64,000 nt of DNA from Desulfoscipio geothermicus DSM 3669 (GCF_900115975.1 NZ_FOYM01000001.1:62001-126000), one strand, 5' to 3'; counted from the stretch's first letter, positions 8,739 through 17,283 are shown. Numbers and translations are program-made. Notes: generated by a model from the sequence alone, not told the origin.

Positions 8739-9215
8739 CTATTTTTTAAAACCGGCGCCATTGGTGTTTTTGAGTTTTGCCTGCCTGATATCCCGGTTCA
8801 GGGTTTCTTTGAGCTCCGCCTTTTTGCTTTTTAATGAAATAATATCTTGAAAGCGTGCCCAGGCAACGCGTATAGCCGGTTCCAGTTCCCTTTCGGTCAC
8901 CGGCTTGGTAAGGTAAGCCATTACACCGGCATCCAGCGCCCTTTTTACCAGTTCGTCCTCGTTATATGCCGTCAACAATAAAACTCCGCAGATTTTTTGC
9001 CCGGTTACCAGTTTGGCCACTTTTATGCCATCCATTTTATCCATCTTTATATCAAGGATGGCCAAATCCGGCCGCAGCTTTTGAACGAGTTCCAGCGCCG
9101 TTGCCCCGTTATTGGCTTCCCCGACCACTTTATGACCCTGCTCGGCAAGCATTTCCTTAAGGTCCATGCGGGTAAGGATTTCATCATCCGCCACTATAAC
9201 ACGCAGAGACTTCAT
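8739..9215 (-). CDS. response regulator, receiver plus short coil, no ANTAR domain
   Basis: About 158 residues. The receiver domain covers residues 1-120: acidic pair ADDE near 10, phospho-acceptor in LAILDIKMDKMDG near 54, LLTAYN, and the KPVT lysine near 104. The tail (ISLKSKKAELKETLNRDIRQAK) looks like the helix that normally precedes an ANTAR RNA-binding domain, but the protein stops there. ATG 9215 is preferred over upstream codons because AGGGGG lies 9 bases before it. It starts 13 bases after the sensor kinase gene, so it is probably a phosphorylation partner, phosphate sink or dimer partner of the full-length regulator. Confidence 0.88.
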   Translation of the reverse strand: MKSLRVIVADDEILTRMDLKEMLAEQGHKVVGEANNGATALELVQKLRPDLAILDIKMDKMDGIKVAKLVTGQKICGVLLLTAYNEDELVKRALDAGVMAYLTKPVTERELEPAIRVAWARFQDIISLKSKKAELKETLNRDIRQAKLKNTNGAGFKK

Positions 9216-9228
9216 CTTATACGGCCCC

Positions 9229-10665
9229 CTATTTTGGGAATTCAATTTCCACCACGGCACCGTCATCGTTATACATCAATATGTTTCCCTCAAGCGTTTC
9301 GGTAACCAGTGCCCGGGTGATTTGCAACCCCAAATTAGCGCTTGTCTCCTGGTCGAAATCCGGCGGGAACCCCCTACCGTTATCCCTGATTACTATCTTT
9401 ACGTTGGACATATGGTTTTCTATAAACACTGATATCTTACCGGCAGAGTTTTCCGGAAAAGCATACTTAATTGAATTTTGCATAATTTCATTAACTATTA
9501 TGGCTGTGGGTGTCGCCTGGTCCGAGTGGATGAAGATTTCTTCACCGCTGACTTCCACCGCTATTTCCTGCCCGGGCAGCAGCATGTTCTCCATTAGTAT
9601 TTGCCCGATACGGCGGATGCACTCCCGTAAGCCTACAACCTCCGGAGACTCTCTGGAAAACATTTCGTGCACCAGGGCAATGCAACGAATACGATTAATA
9701 CTTTCTTGAAAGGCCACTCTGGTTTCCTCTGACCGCACCCGTCTCATCTGCAGCCGCATCAAACTGGCAATTGTCTGGAGGTTGTTTTTAACCCTGTGAT
9801 GTATTTCCTTGATTACCGCGGATTTGGCCATGAGTTGGCGGTCTTTTTTGCGCAGCTCCGTTATATCTCTTAAAAGGTATACTTTGCCGCGCAACTCGCC
9901 TTCAGCCAAAATCGGCAATGTTCTAACCAGCAAGACGCGGTTTTTGACCCGCACTTCATCGGCATCGGAGTCATTGTCAAACAACTGGCTCAGGCCCGGT
10001 ACCCGTTCGGTAAGCTGTCTGACGGTTATACCGACAAAATTCACATCCTTGGAGTACTCCCGCAACAGATCGTGGGCAACGCGGTTGGCATAGGAGATTC
10101 TGCCGCCCGCATCTGCTATAAAAAGTGCATCGTGAATAAGAGTAGGCAGCACTTCCTCCACATTGGCCAGGTTCAACAGGGTATCGGTAAGTTTCTGGGT
10201 GGTTTGAGAGAGAAACTCCACGGTTTTTTGCTGGTATACCTGGTACGAATTATCCCTTTCCATGATCAACACGGCAATTAGCCGGTTCTTGGCATTTTTA
10301 ATCGGAGTTACCGTCTGAATTATGGGAACGCCCTCCTGGCTCAAACCCTGTACACCAGGTGTGGGCTCGCCTGTTTTGAAGGTTTGGAACACCGCCGGCT
10401 CATTACAGCTAAAAGCATATTCACCCACCACGCTGCCTTGATACAGGGACGGCGCAGTGCCGGGCTTGGCCTCGGCCACCACTATGGCGGCCCTGGAGTC
10501 CTTCGTCAATACATCAATAAAAATATCGGCCCCGGCCAGGTCTGCAAAATACTGCAGGTTATAGCGGAGATTTTCGAGAATTGCAATATCTTCATCGCTT
10601 ATGCTGCTTCTCTCCCGGCAAAGATCCCTCAGAACTTGCGCGGAATCCATTACATCGACTGACAA
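9229..10665 (-). CDS. eutW: ethanolamine-sensing type histidine kinase, EutW-like
   Basis: Soluble sensor kinase of 478 residues. An N-terminal sensor (about 1-165) resembles the H_kinase_N domain of EutW. A PAS-like domain follows (about 180-275, with NRVAHDLL). Then comes an HWE/HisKA_2 dimerisation motif, EIHHRVKNNLQTIASL near 290, with the phospho-acceptor His. The C-terminus is a HATPase_c domain (NEIMQNSIKYAF, DNGRGFP, GLQITRALV). TTG 10665 has GGTGGGTG upstream; ATG 10650 is an alternative. Its mRNA leader carries the ANTAR antitermination element. Sensing of ethanolamine is inferred from the operon. Confidence 0.9.
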   Translation of the reverse strand: MSVDVMDSAQVLRDLCRERSSISDEDIAILENLRYNLQYFADLAGADIFIDVLTKDSRAAIVVAEAKPGTAPSLYQGSVVGEYAFSCNEPAVFQTFKTGEPTPGVQGLSQEGVPIIQTVTPIKNAKNRLIAVLIMERDNSYQVYQQKTVEFLSQTTQKLTDTLLNLANVEEVLPTLIHDALFIADAGGRISYANRVAHDLLREYSKDVNFVGITVRQLTERVPGLSQLFDNDSDADEVRVKNRVLLVRTLPILAEGELRGKVYLLRDITELRKKDRQLMAKSAVIKEIHHRVKNNLQTIASLMRLQMRRVRSEETRVAFQESINRIRCIALVHEMFSRESPEVVGLRECIRRIGQILMENMLLPGQEIAVEVSGEEIFIHSDQATPTAIIVNEIMQNSIKYAFPENSAGKISVFIENHMSNVKIVIRDNGRGFPPDFDQETSANLGLQITRALVTETLEGNILMYNDDGAVVEIEFPK

Positions 10666-10780
10666 AGCACTTCACCCACCCAAGATTTTCGGTCAAATGC
10701 GTATACACTGCTTTAGTTCCGTCAAACCGCTGCCGCCTTGGTGGCCACATCCTTTCCACAGAAAATCCCCTTTAAAAACA

Positions 10781-10860
10781 AATAAAAGCCCGCTTAGGCA
10801 CGAAATGTTCTTTCGCACCCATTCAGGCTTCTTTGCCGTACTCAGGCTTCTTTGCTGTAC
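10781..10860 (-). promoter_or_regulatory. ANTAR dual-hairpin antitermination element with overlapping terminator
   Basis: On the minus strand two tandem hairpins carry the same hexaloop AAAGAA (A at loop position 1, G at 4): P1 is AGC-AAAGAA-GCC at 10845-10856 and P2 is GGC-AAAGAA-GCC at 10826-10837. They match the ANTAR-binding consensus AGCAANGRRGC. A terminator follows at 10781-10829: its base pairs AGCC(T), the 3' arm of P2, with GGGCT, and its upper stem is GGTGCGAAA/TTTCGTGCC, ending in TTTTATTT. P2 and the terminator cannot form together, the known EutV mechanism. It controls the kinase and everything downstream of it in the operon. Confidence 0.9.
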
Positions 10861-10940
10861 CGGCTGTGCCGGCTTATTCTTTTTTTATATAATCACGATT
10901 CTACATAATTCTACAAAATTTTTGTTAATCCTTCTCGCCG

Positions 10941-10966
10941 GTCAAAAAAATTTTATAGTTTTTGAC
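10941..10966. repeat. AT-rich inverted repeat after the ANTAR regulator gene
   Basis: GTCAAAAA and TTTTTGAC form an inverted repeat just downstream of the regulator stop. It could weaken or end transcription, but the stem is almost entirely A-T, so support is modest. Confidence 0.4.
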
Positions 10967-10970
10967 TTTA

Positions 10971-11531
10971 TCAGTTTGTTAATAAAAAATCCTTGGCCAC
11001 TTCGCTTATTTTGCGCTGCTGGTTCATACTTGTCCTGCGCAACATCCTGTAGGCCTCCTCCTCGCTGCAACCAGTCTTTTTTTGTAACATGGATTTGGTT
11101 TGGGCGATTAACGACCTGTCAGCCACCGCAGCGGATAAGCCTTTGATATCCGTGCGAAGTTTCCGCATTTCCAAAAACCTCTGGCGGGCAACTTCAAATG
11201 CCGGTTTTAATTTTTTCTTTTCCACCGGTTTTACCAAATAACCTAGGGCTCCACTGGCCATTGCCTTCTCGATGGTCCGGGGATCGCTGTAGGACGTAAG
11301 CAGCACCACCGGAGCCAACATTTCCCCGGAAATCATCCTTGTTGCAGCCAAACCGTTGGTGCCCGGCATTTTAATGTCCATCAACACAATATCAGGATGA
11401 TATTTTTTAACTAATTCTATGGCTGTCGCCCCGTCACGGCATTCCCCCAAAACCCGGCACCCGATTTCCTCCAGCATTCGTTTAATGTCCATACGAATGA
11501 TCGGCTCGTCTTCCGCCAGTACAACTCGCAT
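10971..11531 (-). CDS. eutV: ANTAR-domain response regulator, EutV-like antiterminator
   Basis: About 186 residues. An N-terminal receiver (AEDEP near 9, phospho-acceptor in VLMDIKMPG near 54, KPVE lysine near 104) is joined by a coil to a complete C-terminal ANTAR domain (AQTKSMLQKKTGCSEEEAYRM, then LRRTSMNQQRK). In the EutVW family the phosphorylated dimer binds paired hexaloop hairpins in nascent RNA and prevents a terminator from forming. Exactly such a site lies 3' of this gene at 10781-10860. ATG 11531 is chosen because GGGGGTGG precedes it. It is the first gene of the operon, so it can be made before its own target site is reached. Confidence 0.92.
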   Translation of the reverse strand: MRVVLAEDEPIIRMDIKRMLEEIGCRVLGECRDGATAIELVKKYHPDIVLMDIKMPGTNGLAATRMISGEMLAPVVLLTSYSDPRTIEKAMASGALGYLVKPVEKKKLKPAFEVARQRFLEMRKLRTDIKGLSAAVADRSLIAQTKSMLQKKTGCSEEEAYRMLRRTSMNQQRKISEVAKDFLLTN

Positions 11532-11741
11532 ATTTCCACCCCCGAAAAAACACGGACAGACCAGGATACCCGATACCCCGTCCACCCAATAAATAATATT
11601 TTCTATAAAATTATTTTTCTATTAACTATATATATATTCCTGCTGCCAATTCCACCCAGCCCGCAAAAAAGAGTCTACCCTGTTTAATGCCACAGTGCGT
11701 TTAATGTTGCTCGAAACACCCCTGGCTGTGATTTTCCCGGT

Positions 11742-12563
11742 TCAAGGGAGCAGGTATACTTTGACGTTCTTACGGCCCCAATTCAGCGCCCCGCCCCTGG
11801 TTTCCATAAATACATCAATCCGGTTACCCTTGATTTTACTCCCGATGTCCATGGCCCGGCAAAAACCGTAACCCTCCACATACAGCCTGCTGCCCAACGG
11901 TATTACCGACGGGTCCACCGCCACTATCCCCCGGTGGGGGGCTATGCCGGTATAAGTATTGTTTCCCGTATAAGTATAAGCGGTGGATTCCATGACAAAT
12001 TCCCTGAGGTACCTGATTACCTGACCGCTTCGAGAAACGGTTTGCATAACACCCCGGTTCCGGGCGTTACCGGCGACCGGTGCAAATCTCATTTCGGTTT
12101 CCACCCGGTCCACCAGGTTCTCGTTACCCGCCCGGTAAAAATGCAACCGGCCCTGTTGTACCCACCTTACTTTATAGTCAAGAGCTTCAGCCAGAGGCCT
12201 GGCCGGCACATAGGTGCGGTTATCTTTTACAACGGGTGCCACATCCATGGTTTTCTGCATCAAGTTTATCGTGTATGCCCGCCGGCCCACAAACATGGAT
12301 ATTACCCTGTCCTCCCGCGTAATTTGTATTTCGCCGGGATGTATCCAGCGCATCGAACCACCCAACGCCTCAGCTACGGGCCTCGCCGGCACCATCAACC
12401 GGCCATCCTCATTGAACGGCGCCGCACCGGTGGTAACGGGCCGTCCGTCAACAAAAACCCTTATACCACCCGTCGTTGAAGCAGTTTGGGCTGCGGCGGC
12501 CAAAGCGGCACTAAAAAAAGCCGCCAGGGCCAACATTACGATAAACAGCTTTTTCACAGTCAC
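11742..12563 (-). CDS. secreted protein with copper-amine-oxidase-N-type domain and 3D catalytic domain
   Basis: About 273 residues with a signal peptide (KKLFIVMLALAAFFSAALA). Residues 30-130 hold a pair of Cu_amine_oxidN1-type segments (DGRLMVPARPVAEALGG; RTYVPARPLAEALDY), a stalk-like domain common in secreted Clostridia proteins. The C-terminus is a 3D domain (STAYTYTGNN, GIVAVDPSVIPLG, CRAMDIGSKIKGNRIDVF) with the three conserved Asp of MltA-like murein hydrolases and sporulation-related proteins. GTG 12563 sits 5 bases after GGAGGGG. Likely role: peptidoglycan cleavage or remodelling outside the cell. Confidence 0.87.
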   Translation of the reverse strand: MTVKKLFIVMLALAAFFSAALAAAAQTASTTGGIRVFVDGRPVTTGAAPFNEDGRLMVPARPVAEALGGSMRWIHPGEIQITREDRVISMFVGRRAYTINLMQKTMDVAPVVKDNRTYVPARPLAEALDYKVRWVQQGRLHFYRAGNENLVDRVETEMRFAPVAGNARNRGVMQTVSRSGQVIRYLREFVMESTAYTYTGNNTYTGIAPHRGIVAVDPSVIPLGSRLYVEGYGFCRAMDIGSKIKGNRIDVFMETRGGALNWGRKNVKVYLLP

Positions 12564-12871
12564 ATCAACCCCTCCACAAGTCATTCACATATAATACAGT
12601 TAAAATGTTTAATCTGTTTCTATATATATGAACACCGCCAAAGAATGGCCACCGTTTTACAACTTGATATGCTGATTAAGATTGGCGGTTAGCCCTAATA
12701 TATTTGACAACATTTAGCTGGTTTCCTGTCTATTACCTGAAAAAAACCACAGCAATTCTCAGGTAAATGTTGCCACACTGAAGGCCTGTCAAGTTAATAC
12801 CCGGCATGTTATACTTGTGTCGAGAACATATTAACACCAATGTATTGTTAATAATTGGGAGGGAATGCGAA
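12564..12871. other. intergenic region between divergent genes
   Basis: No gene is seen. It holds an inverted repeat ACCGCCAA (about 12633) / TTGGCGGT (about 12682) and a weaker ACCTGA/TCAGGT pair near 12737-12766. A possible -10 TATACT lies near 12813 without a good -35. Divergent promoters are expected here. Confidence 0.45.
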
Positions 12872-13318
12872 GTGAGATACACGCAGGGAAAAACGGGCCG
12901 GGTTTTTGTGGCCCGGGTGGAACATGGCGACGACCTGCTGGCTGAATTAAATCAACTGGTGGAAAAAGAACAAATCTCCGCAGGGGTTTTTTTCGTCATC
13001 GGCGCCCTGAAAGAAGCCGCCCTGGTGGCGGGACCGGAAGAATGCACCCGCCCTCCGGTGCCGGTTTGGCGTGAGTTCAGTGATTGTCGGGAGCTTATCG
13101 GCACAGGCACCCTGTTCCCCGGCGACGGCGGAGAACCGGTATTCCACCTGCATGGAGTCACGGGCAAGGGCGACCTGACCCTCATGGGCTGCCTCCGGGG
13201 TGAATCCGAAGTGTACCTGGTGGCGGAGGTAATTATCCTGGAAATAACCGACAGCGGCGCCGTTAAAGAATTTGACCCGGCCAGTGGGCTTAAAATGTTG
13301 AACTTTCTGCCGGTGTGA
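12872..13318 (+). CDS. PPC/DUF296-domain protein
   Basis: A 148-residue single-domain protein of the plant-and-prokaryote-conserved (PPC, DUF296) family. Visible features are an N-terminal EHGDDLLAELNQLVEKEQIS helix, GVFFVIGALKEAALV, and the His motif FHLHGVTGKGDLTLMG, which in prokaryotic members binds a metal within a trimer. Some relatives bind DNA, but most prokaryotic ones have no known role. GTG 12872 is chosen because GGGAGGG lies 8 bases upstream. The gene stands alone, 114 bases before the Fe-S protein. Confidence 0.85.
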   Translation: MRYTQGKTGRVFVARVEHGDDLLAELNQLVEKEQISAGVFFVIGALKEAALVAGPEECTRPPVPVWREFSDCRELIGTGTLFPGDGGEPVFHLHGVTGKGDLTLMGCLRGESEVYLVAEVIILEITDSGAVKEFDPASGLKMLNFLPV

Positions 13319-13432
13319 TATTTCGCACACCGTAAGCCGGGCAAGTTAACTGCCAAAGCCTCCTGGTTTCGTTATACTGCAGCCGTCTGTTTTAACCGGC
13401 GTTGATATAAAACAAGCAGGAGGTAGATAAAC

Positions 13433-14020
13433 ATGGATTTGTTCACCATAAAGAAATGCTTTGATTGCCCCAACCGGGTAACAGACCTGGACAACCTGGC
13501 CGGCAAACTACAGCGGGTACTGGCAGACTGCCGGTTCAACGAGCGCCGGGGCGCCCGGGTAAATACCAAACGGCCGCTGCACCACCAGATGTTTCACATC
13601 GCCCTGGCCGGCTGCCCCAATTCCTGCAGCCAACCCCAGATCAAGGATTTCGGCGTGCAGGGACAGGCCGTTCCGGAAGCGGGCGAAGGATGCAATAATT
13701 GCGGGGCCTGCGCCGGAGTCTGCCGGGAAGCGGCCATCGTTCTGACCGGGGAAAAAGCGGTTATTGACCGGGACGCCTGCCTGAACTGCGGCCAGTGCGT
13801 GCGGGCCTGTCCCACCGGCGCCATGCATGTTGAACGGTCGGGTTTTACTGTACTGGTGGGCGGTAAGCTGGGGCGCCACCCCCGCCTGGCCACGGAACTG
13901 CTTCCCCTGGCGAATGAAGACGAGGTGGCCGCTTGCCTGGCCCGCTGCGTTGATATTTTTTTGACTGAGGGCCGCCCGGGCGAAAGGTTTGGTAGTATAA
14001 TAGAAAGAATAAATTTGTAA
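13433..14020 (+). CDS. small sulfite/nitrite-reductase-like iron-sulfur protein with a two-cluster ferredoxin domain
   Basis: 195 residues. Around residue 60 the segment HIALAGCPNSCSQPQIKDFG resembles the siroheme/[4Fe-4S] half of sulfite reductases. Residues 83-125 then form a ferredoxin insert with two [4Fe-4S] motifs (CNNCGACAGVC and CLNCGQCVRACPTGA). The arrangement recalls DsrA/DsrB and AsrC, but the protein is much shorter and has only one CPNSC-type motif, so it is unlikely to be a full reductase. An electron-carrier or maturation role is possible. ATG with AGGAGG upstream; 29 bases before menG. Confidence 0.8.
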   Translation: MDLFTIKKCFDCPNRVTDLDNLAGKLQRVLADCRFNERRGARVNTKRPLHHQMFHIALAGCPNSCSQPQIKDFGVQGQAVPEAGEGCNNCGACAGVCREAAIVLTGEKAVIDRDACLNCGQCVRACPTGAMHVERSGFTVLVGGKLGRHPRLATELLPLANEDEVAACLARCVDIFLTEGRPGERFGSIIERINL

Positions 14021-14049
14021 TGCATAAATAATCAAAGAAGGGTAAATAA

Positions 14050-14757
14050 ATGCAGCAATCCAAGGAAGAGCGCGTACACGAGGTATTTGAAACCATCTAC
14101 CATAAATATGATTTCATGAATTCGGTGATCAGTTTCCAGCGGCATAAGGTCTGGCGCAAAGACACCATGCGACGCATGCGGGTGCAAAAGGGTCAGACGG
14201 CCCTGGACGTGTGCTGCGGCACCGCGGACTGGACCATCGCCCTGGCCGAGACAGTCGGGCCGGGCGGCAAGGTTTACGGGCTGGATTTCAGCCAAAACAT
14301 GCTGAAAATCGGGCAAAACAAAGTGAACGCGAAAGGGTTGAAACAGGTGCAATTGGTTTATGGCAACGCCATGGACCTGCCATTTGAGGATAATTCCTTT
14401 GATTACGTGACCATAGGTTTCGGTTTGCGCAACGTGCCGGACTACCTGCAGGTGCTGCGGGAAATGCGACGGGTGGCCAGGCCGGGCGGCAAGGTGGTCT
14501 GTCTGGAAACCTCCCAGCCCACCACCCCGGGATTCCGGCAGCTTTACTTCGCGTATTTTCGCTTCGTTATGCCGGTACTGGGCAAACTGCTGGCCAAAAG
14601 CTACAACCAATACTCCTGGCTGCAGGAGTCGGCCAGGGATTTCCCCGGCCGCCGGGAACTGGCGGAAATGTTCCGGCAGGCCGGGCTGGTAAACGTTGAA
14701 GTAAAATCTTACGATGGCGGGGTGGCCGCCATGCACATGGGCACTAAACCGCAATAG
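14050..14757 (+). CDS. menG: demethylmenaquinone methyltransferase
   Basis: SAM-dependent C-methyltransferase of the UbiE/MenG/COQ5 family, 235 residues, catalysing the last step of menaquinone synthesis at the membrane surface. Motifs: [17 protein letters not shown] at the N-terminus, SAM site [12 protein letters not shown] near 55, GLDFSQNML near 80, and the UbiE signature [13 protein letters not shown] near 123. No other men gene is near. Together with the Fe-S protein upstream it suggests an anaerobic respiratory chain. Confidence 0.93.
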   Translation: MQQSKEERVHEVFETIYHKYDFMNSVISFQRHKVWRKDTMRRMRVQKGQTALDVCCGTADWTIALAETVGPGGKVYGLDFSQNMLKIGQNKVNAKGLKQVQLVYGNAMDLPFEDNSFDYVTIGFGLRNVPDYLQVLREMRRVARPGGKVVCLETSQPTTPGFRQLYFAYFRFVMPVLGKLLAKSYNQYSWLQESARDFPGRRELAEMFRQAGLVNVEVKSYDGGVAAMHMGTKPQ

Positions 14758-14780
14758 AAAAAGGGGACAGGCCACTAGCG

Positions 14781-14848
14781 TTGCATAAAAAATATAGGCC
14801 AAATCAACTGGTATAATCTGGCTAAAGTGGCCCTATATTTTTATGCAA
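14781..14848. repeat. inverted-repeat element after menG
   Basis: The left arm (14781-14801, TTGCATAAAAAATATAGGCC) and right arm (14828-14848) are near-perfect inverted copies around a 26-base centre. Directly before it, at 14757-14772, is one arm (AAAAAGGGGACAGGCC) of the interspersed repeat family without its partner. It may be a short inverted-repeat element inserted into, or derived from, a copy of that family. Confidence 0.75.
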
Positions 14849-14887
14849 ATATGCTAATTTCTTACATGTCGTTCTCCCTTTATTGGC

Positions 14888-15100
14888 TTAAAGTGCGGGA
14901 ACACCCGGTTCTTCCAGCAAGGGGAGTAGTTTTTTCTCCGGTGCAGCTTGTGCAATGGCTAACCAGGCGGCTTCTTCCGGTTCCCGTGGTATGAACCTGC
15001 CGCCAAGAGCCAGGCGGGCCACATGGGTAAAGCGGGAGAGTATACGGCGGAAAATTTTCCGGGACAGGGCAGCCGTCCGCCTAATATCTGCCTGGGGTTG
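14888..15100 (-). other. 70-codon open frame continuing in phase after the FapA-like stop
   Basis: After the TAA of the DUF342 gene (15101-15103) the same frame stays open for 70 codons and reads like protein (FTHVARLALGGRFIPREPEEA, then WLAIAQAAPEKKLLPLLEE), ending at a second TAA. No ribosome site or good start was found; a GTG lies in the THV segment. It may be a former C-terminal extension cut off by a nonsense change, a small separate gene, or chance. Confidence 0.4.
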
Positions 15101-16945
15101 TTAAGTTGGGTTTCCTCTAGACCGGAGATTCCCTTCTTTATCCAACCACAGGCGGATGCCTTTTTCGTCCCTGTCAAAACGGTAAATTCGACCACCTACC
15201 GCTATGGAAGCGTTCTCAAAGACATAACCCACGGTAACCACGGCTGCCGGGCCGGCCACCACCCTGGTAGGTGTCCCAACTTTAGAGCCTACTTTCCCCA
15301 GATGCACATCTCCACCGGCCTGGATCTCACCCCCACGAAATAAACCGGATATAGTTACCTCCTTACCAGCCTGGATTCGTGAATTGTAACAACCACTGCC
15401 CACCACCCGCACATCGCCGGTTGCTATAATAGTAGAATTGAGAATGCTTGACGCCACTACGTCACTTTCTGAAGATGGCAGACACGTAAAGGCCTGTTTC
15501 CATTCCACAGCCCGTTTGGCCAGTGTTTCCACCTCCCGAAGGTCATGTGCGGCTAAAGGGGTATGAACCACTACCCGTTCAACTTCCCGAATAAACTCGT
15601 CCAGGCTTTCACCGGCCAATTCCGGGGGCATAATTTTAACTTGACTCTTAAAGGTATTAACCACAGCGGGAAGATGACGAAATTTTCCCTCCAACAGCAA
15701 CTTTACCAGCGGACCGATTCCGCGTTTAAGATCGCCCTGCTTGAACGCAGGGTGACTCAGCAGCTGCCGAATAGCCATGACCATCTTTTGCAAGCCGTTT
15801 GCCAGGGCATGAATCTCCGGCAAAATACCTTGTAGAAAGGCAGAAGTCCCTCCTGCGGCTATTACTGATGAAAAAATATTTCCCCTGATCAGGATGGAAC
15901 CCGTGGCTTGAACCCTCGCCCCGGAAACCAGCCCCGCCACATTTACATTTCCATCCGCTTCTACCTTCATCCCTTCTTCCACATTACCGGTAATTTGGAT
16001 ATCTCCTTTAAAGACAATATTACCGGAAGCAAGGTCTACATTACCATTATGAACCAATTGAGGTAATACACTTACCTTCACCAAATTACGCCGGCGAGAG
16101 GCCACGGGACGCCCGGCCCGGGCCGCCACGACCCGTTCACCATCTCCTGTTAGCACCGCTCCTTCACCTGCAGAAAGGCTAAAGTCCCGAGGCGATACCG
16201 GTACAATTACGTCACCCTTGACGCTGGTACCAGGACGCCCCGGCGTAGGCGGGTGTTTGACAGCCAGGATTTCCCCCGCCTCCACCGAAGTAAAAACATA
16301 CTGTTCCCGAAAATCCAGCGTTTCGGTTTCCTCTTTCGGCACAGGTACCTTGGGTTTAGAAGAAAAAAGCAATTCCAACCGGCCGTCTTTCCCTGGTATC
16401 GCCGGAACACCTTGAGCGATAACCACCTCCTCTTCAGCGCAGGATGTAACACTGCGCAAGCATGCTTCCCAGTTTACGCCATGATTAATCCCCAGCCGGG
16501 ATAATTCTTGTAATAGTTCGTCCCATGCAAGTACCGGAAGTCGTTCTTCCCGCTCCACTACCGCCAGTTGTAGTTTTTGGGCAGGGGGGAGGTCCGCCAA
16601 TTCCCGGTAAACTACCATAGCAGGGCGGATACGCAATATTGCCTGTAGGCCATCGGGGGAAACAGTCACAGACCATTCGCCTTCTCTTCGCTCATTCACC
16701 GTTTCCACCCGAACCACATCCTTCATGCATACGGGGGTGAGTTGAGTGCGTTCCTCGCCGTTGACAATCAACCTGATCCCCGGGCAAGGTATCACTAACG
16801 GATAGGGTCCCTCCGGTCGGTGCCGGACAACAAGGCGCCCCTGTTTCACAAAAGCATATGGACCCACCGCTTCTCCGTCCGAAAAAGCATTGTCCGCTCC
16901 ACTCGCTGTTGCTGCGGGGGAACCCCGGGTAATCTCCTCTTTCAT
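15101..16945 (-). CDS. FapA/DUF342 family polymer-forming protein
   Basis: 614 residues. The central part (about 155-370) is the FapA (DUF342) core: GVPAIPGKDGRLELLF, HPPTPGRPGTSVKGD, then a right-handed beta-helix with repeats such as GNVEEGMKVEADGNVNVAGLV and GSILIRGNIFSS. A helical stretch follows (about 370-500), then a second beta-helix part. FapA-type proteins are linked to flagellar, cell-shape or surface assembly in other bacteria, but the biochemical role is not settled. ATG start with AGGAGGTG upstream. Last gene of the partner-switching operon. Confidence 0.85.
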   Translation of the reverse strand: MKEEITRGSPAATASGADNAFSDGEAVGPYAFVKQGRLVVRHRPEGPYPLVIPCPGIRLIVNGEERTQLTPVCMKDVVRVETVNERREGEWSVTVSPDGLQAILRIRPAMVVYRELADLPPAQKLQLAVVEREERLPVLAWDELLQELSRLGINHGVNWEACLRSVTSCAEEEVVIAQGVPAIPGKDGRLELLFSSKPKVPVPKEETETLDFREQYVFTSVEAGEILAVKHPPTPGRPGTSVKGDVIVPVSPRDFSLSAGEGAVLTGDGERVVAARAGRPVASRRRNLVKVSVLPQLVHNGNVDLASGNIVFKGDIQITGNVEEGMKVEADGNVNVAGLVSGARVQATGSILIRGNIFSSVIAAGGTSAFLQGILPEIHALANGLQKMVMAIRQLLSHPAFKQGDLKRGIGPLVKLLLEGKFRHLPAVVNTFKSQVKIMPPELAGESLDEFIREVERVVVHTPLAAHDLREVETLAKRAVEWKQAFTCLPSSESDVVASSILNSTIIATGDVRVVGSGCYNSRIQAGKEVTISGLFRGGEIQAGGDVHLGKVGSKVGTPTRVVAGPAAVVTVGYVFENASIAVGGRIYRFDRDEKGIRLWLDKEGNLRSRGNPT

Positions 16946-16962
16946 TAGGAACTCACCTCCTG

Positions 16963-17283
16963 CTAAGCATTGGGATTAGACTCCAATATTTCCAGTACTT
17001 TAAAAAAACCTATCATTTCCAGGTCTTCTCGAATAAAATCGGGGATGTTAACAATTCTCAGGGTGCGCCCCTGCCTGTACAGGTATCTGGCCTGGCTCAG
17101 GAGCATTCCCGCCCCGGAAGAGTCTATGAACAGAAGTCCCTGCAGATCTATCTCCACCACTTCCTCCGGATGTCGCTGAATTTCCTGTTGCAACTGCTCC
17201 ACGTTGCTGAAATCCAGTTCTCCTTCCAGCTCCAGTGTTACCATTCCTTTCTGTTGCCGGATTCTAATCTCCACTCCTTTCAC
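16963..17283 (-). CDS. STAS-domain anti-sigma-factor antagonist-like protein
   Basis: 106-residue stand-alone STAS domain related to SpoIIAA/RsbV. The phospho-acceptor loop LLFIDSSGAGMLL lies near residue 55. Such proteins are switched by Ser phosphorylation by an RsbW-type kinase and by a PP2C phosphatase; both genes are next door. The GTG start overlaps the 3' end of the phosphatase gene by 20 bases. The target of this switch is not shown, and no sigma factor is in the cluster. Confidence 0.9.
   Translation of the reverse strand: MKGVEIRIRQQKGMVTLELEGELDFSNVEQLQQEIQRHPEEVVEIDLQGLLFIDSSGAGMLLSQARYLYRQGRTLRIVNIPDFIREDLEMIGFFKVLEILESNPNA

Noticed and set aside
14032-14802. 256-codon open frame antisense to menG
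   Set aside because: menG carries the UbiE signatures; the antisense frame does not resemble a protein family.
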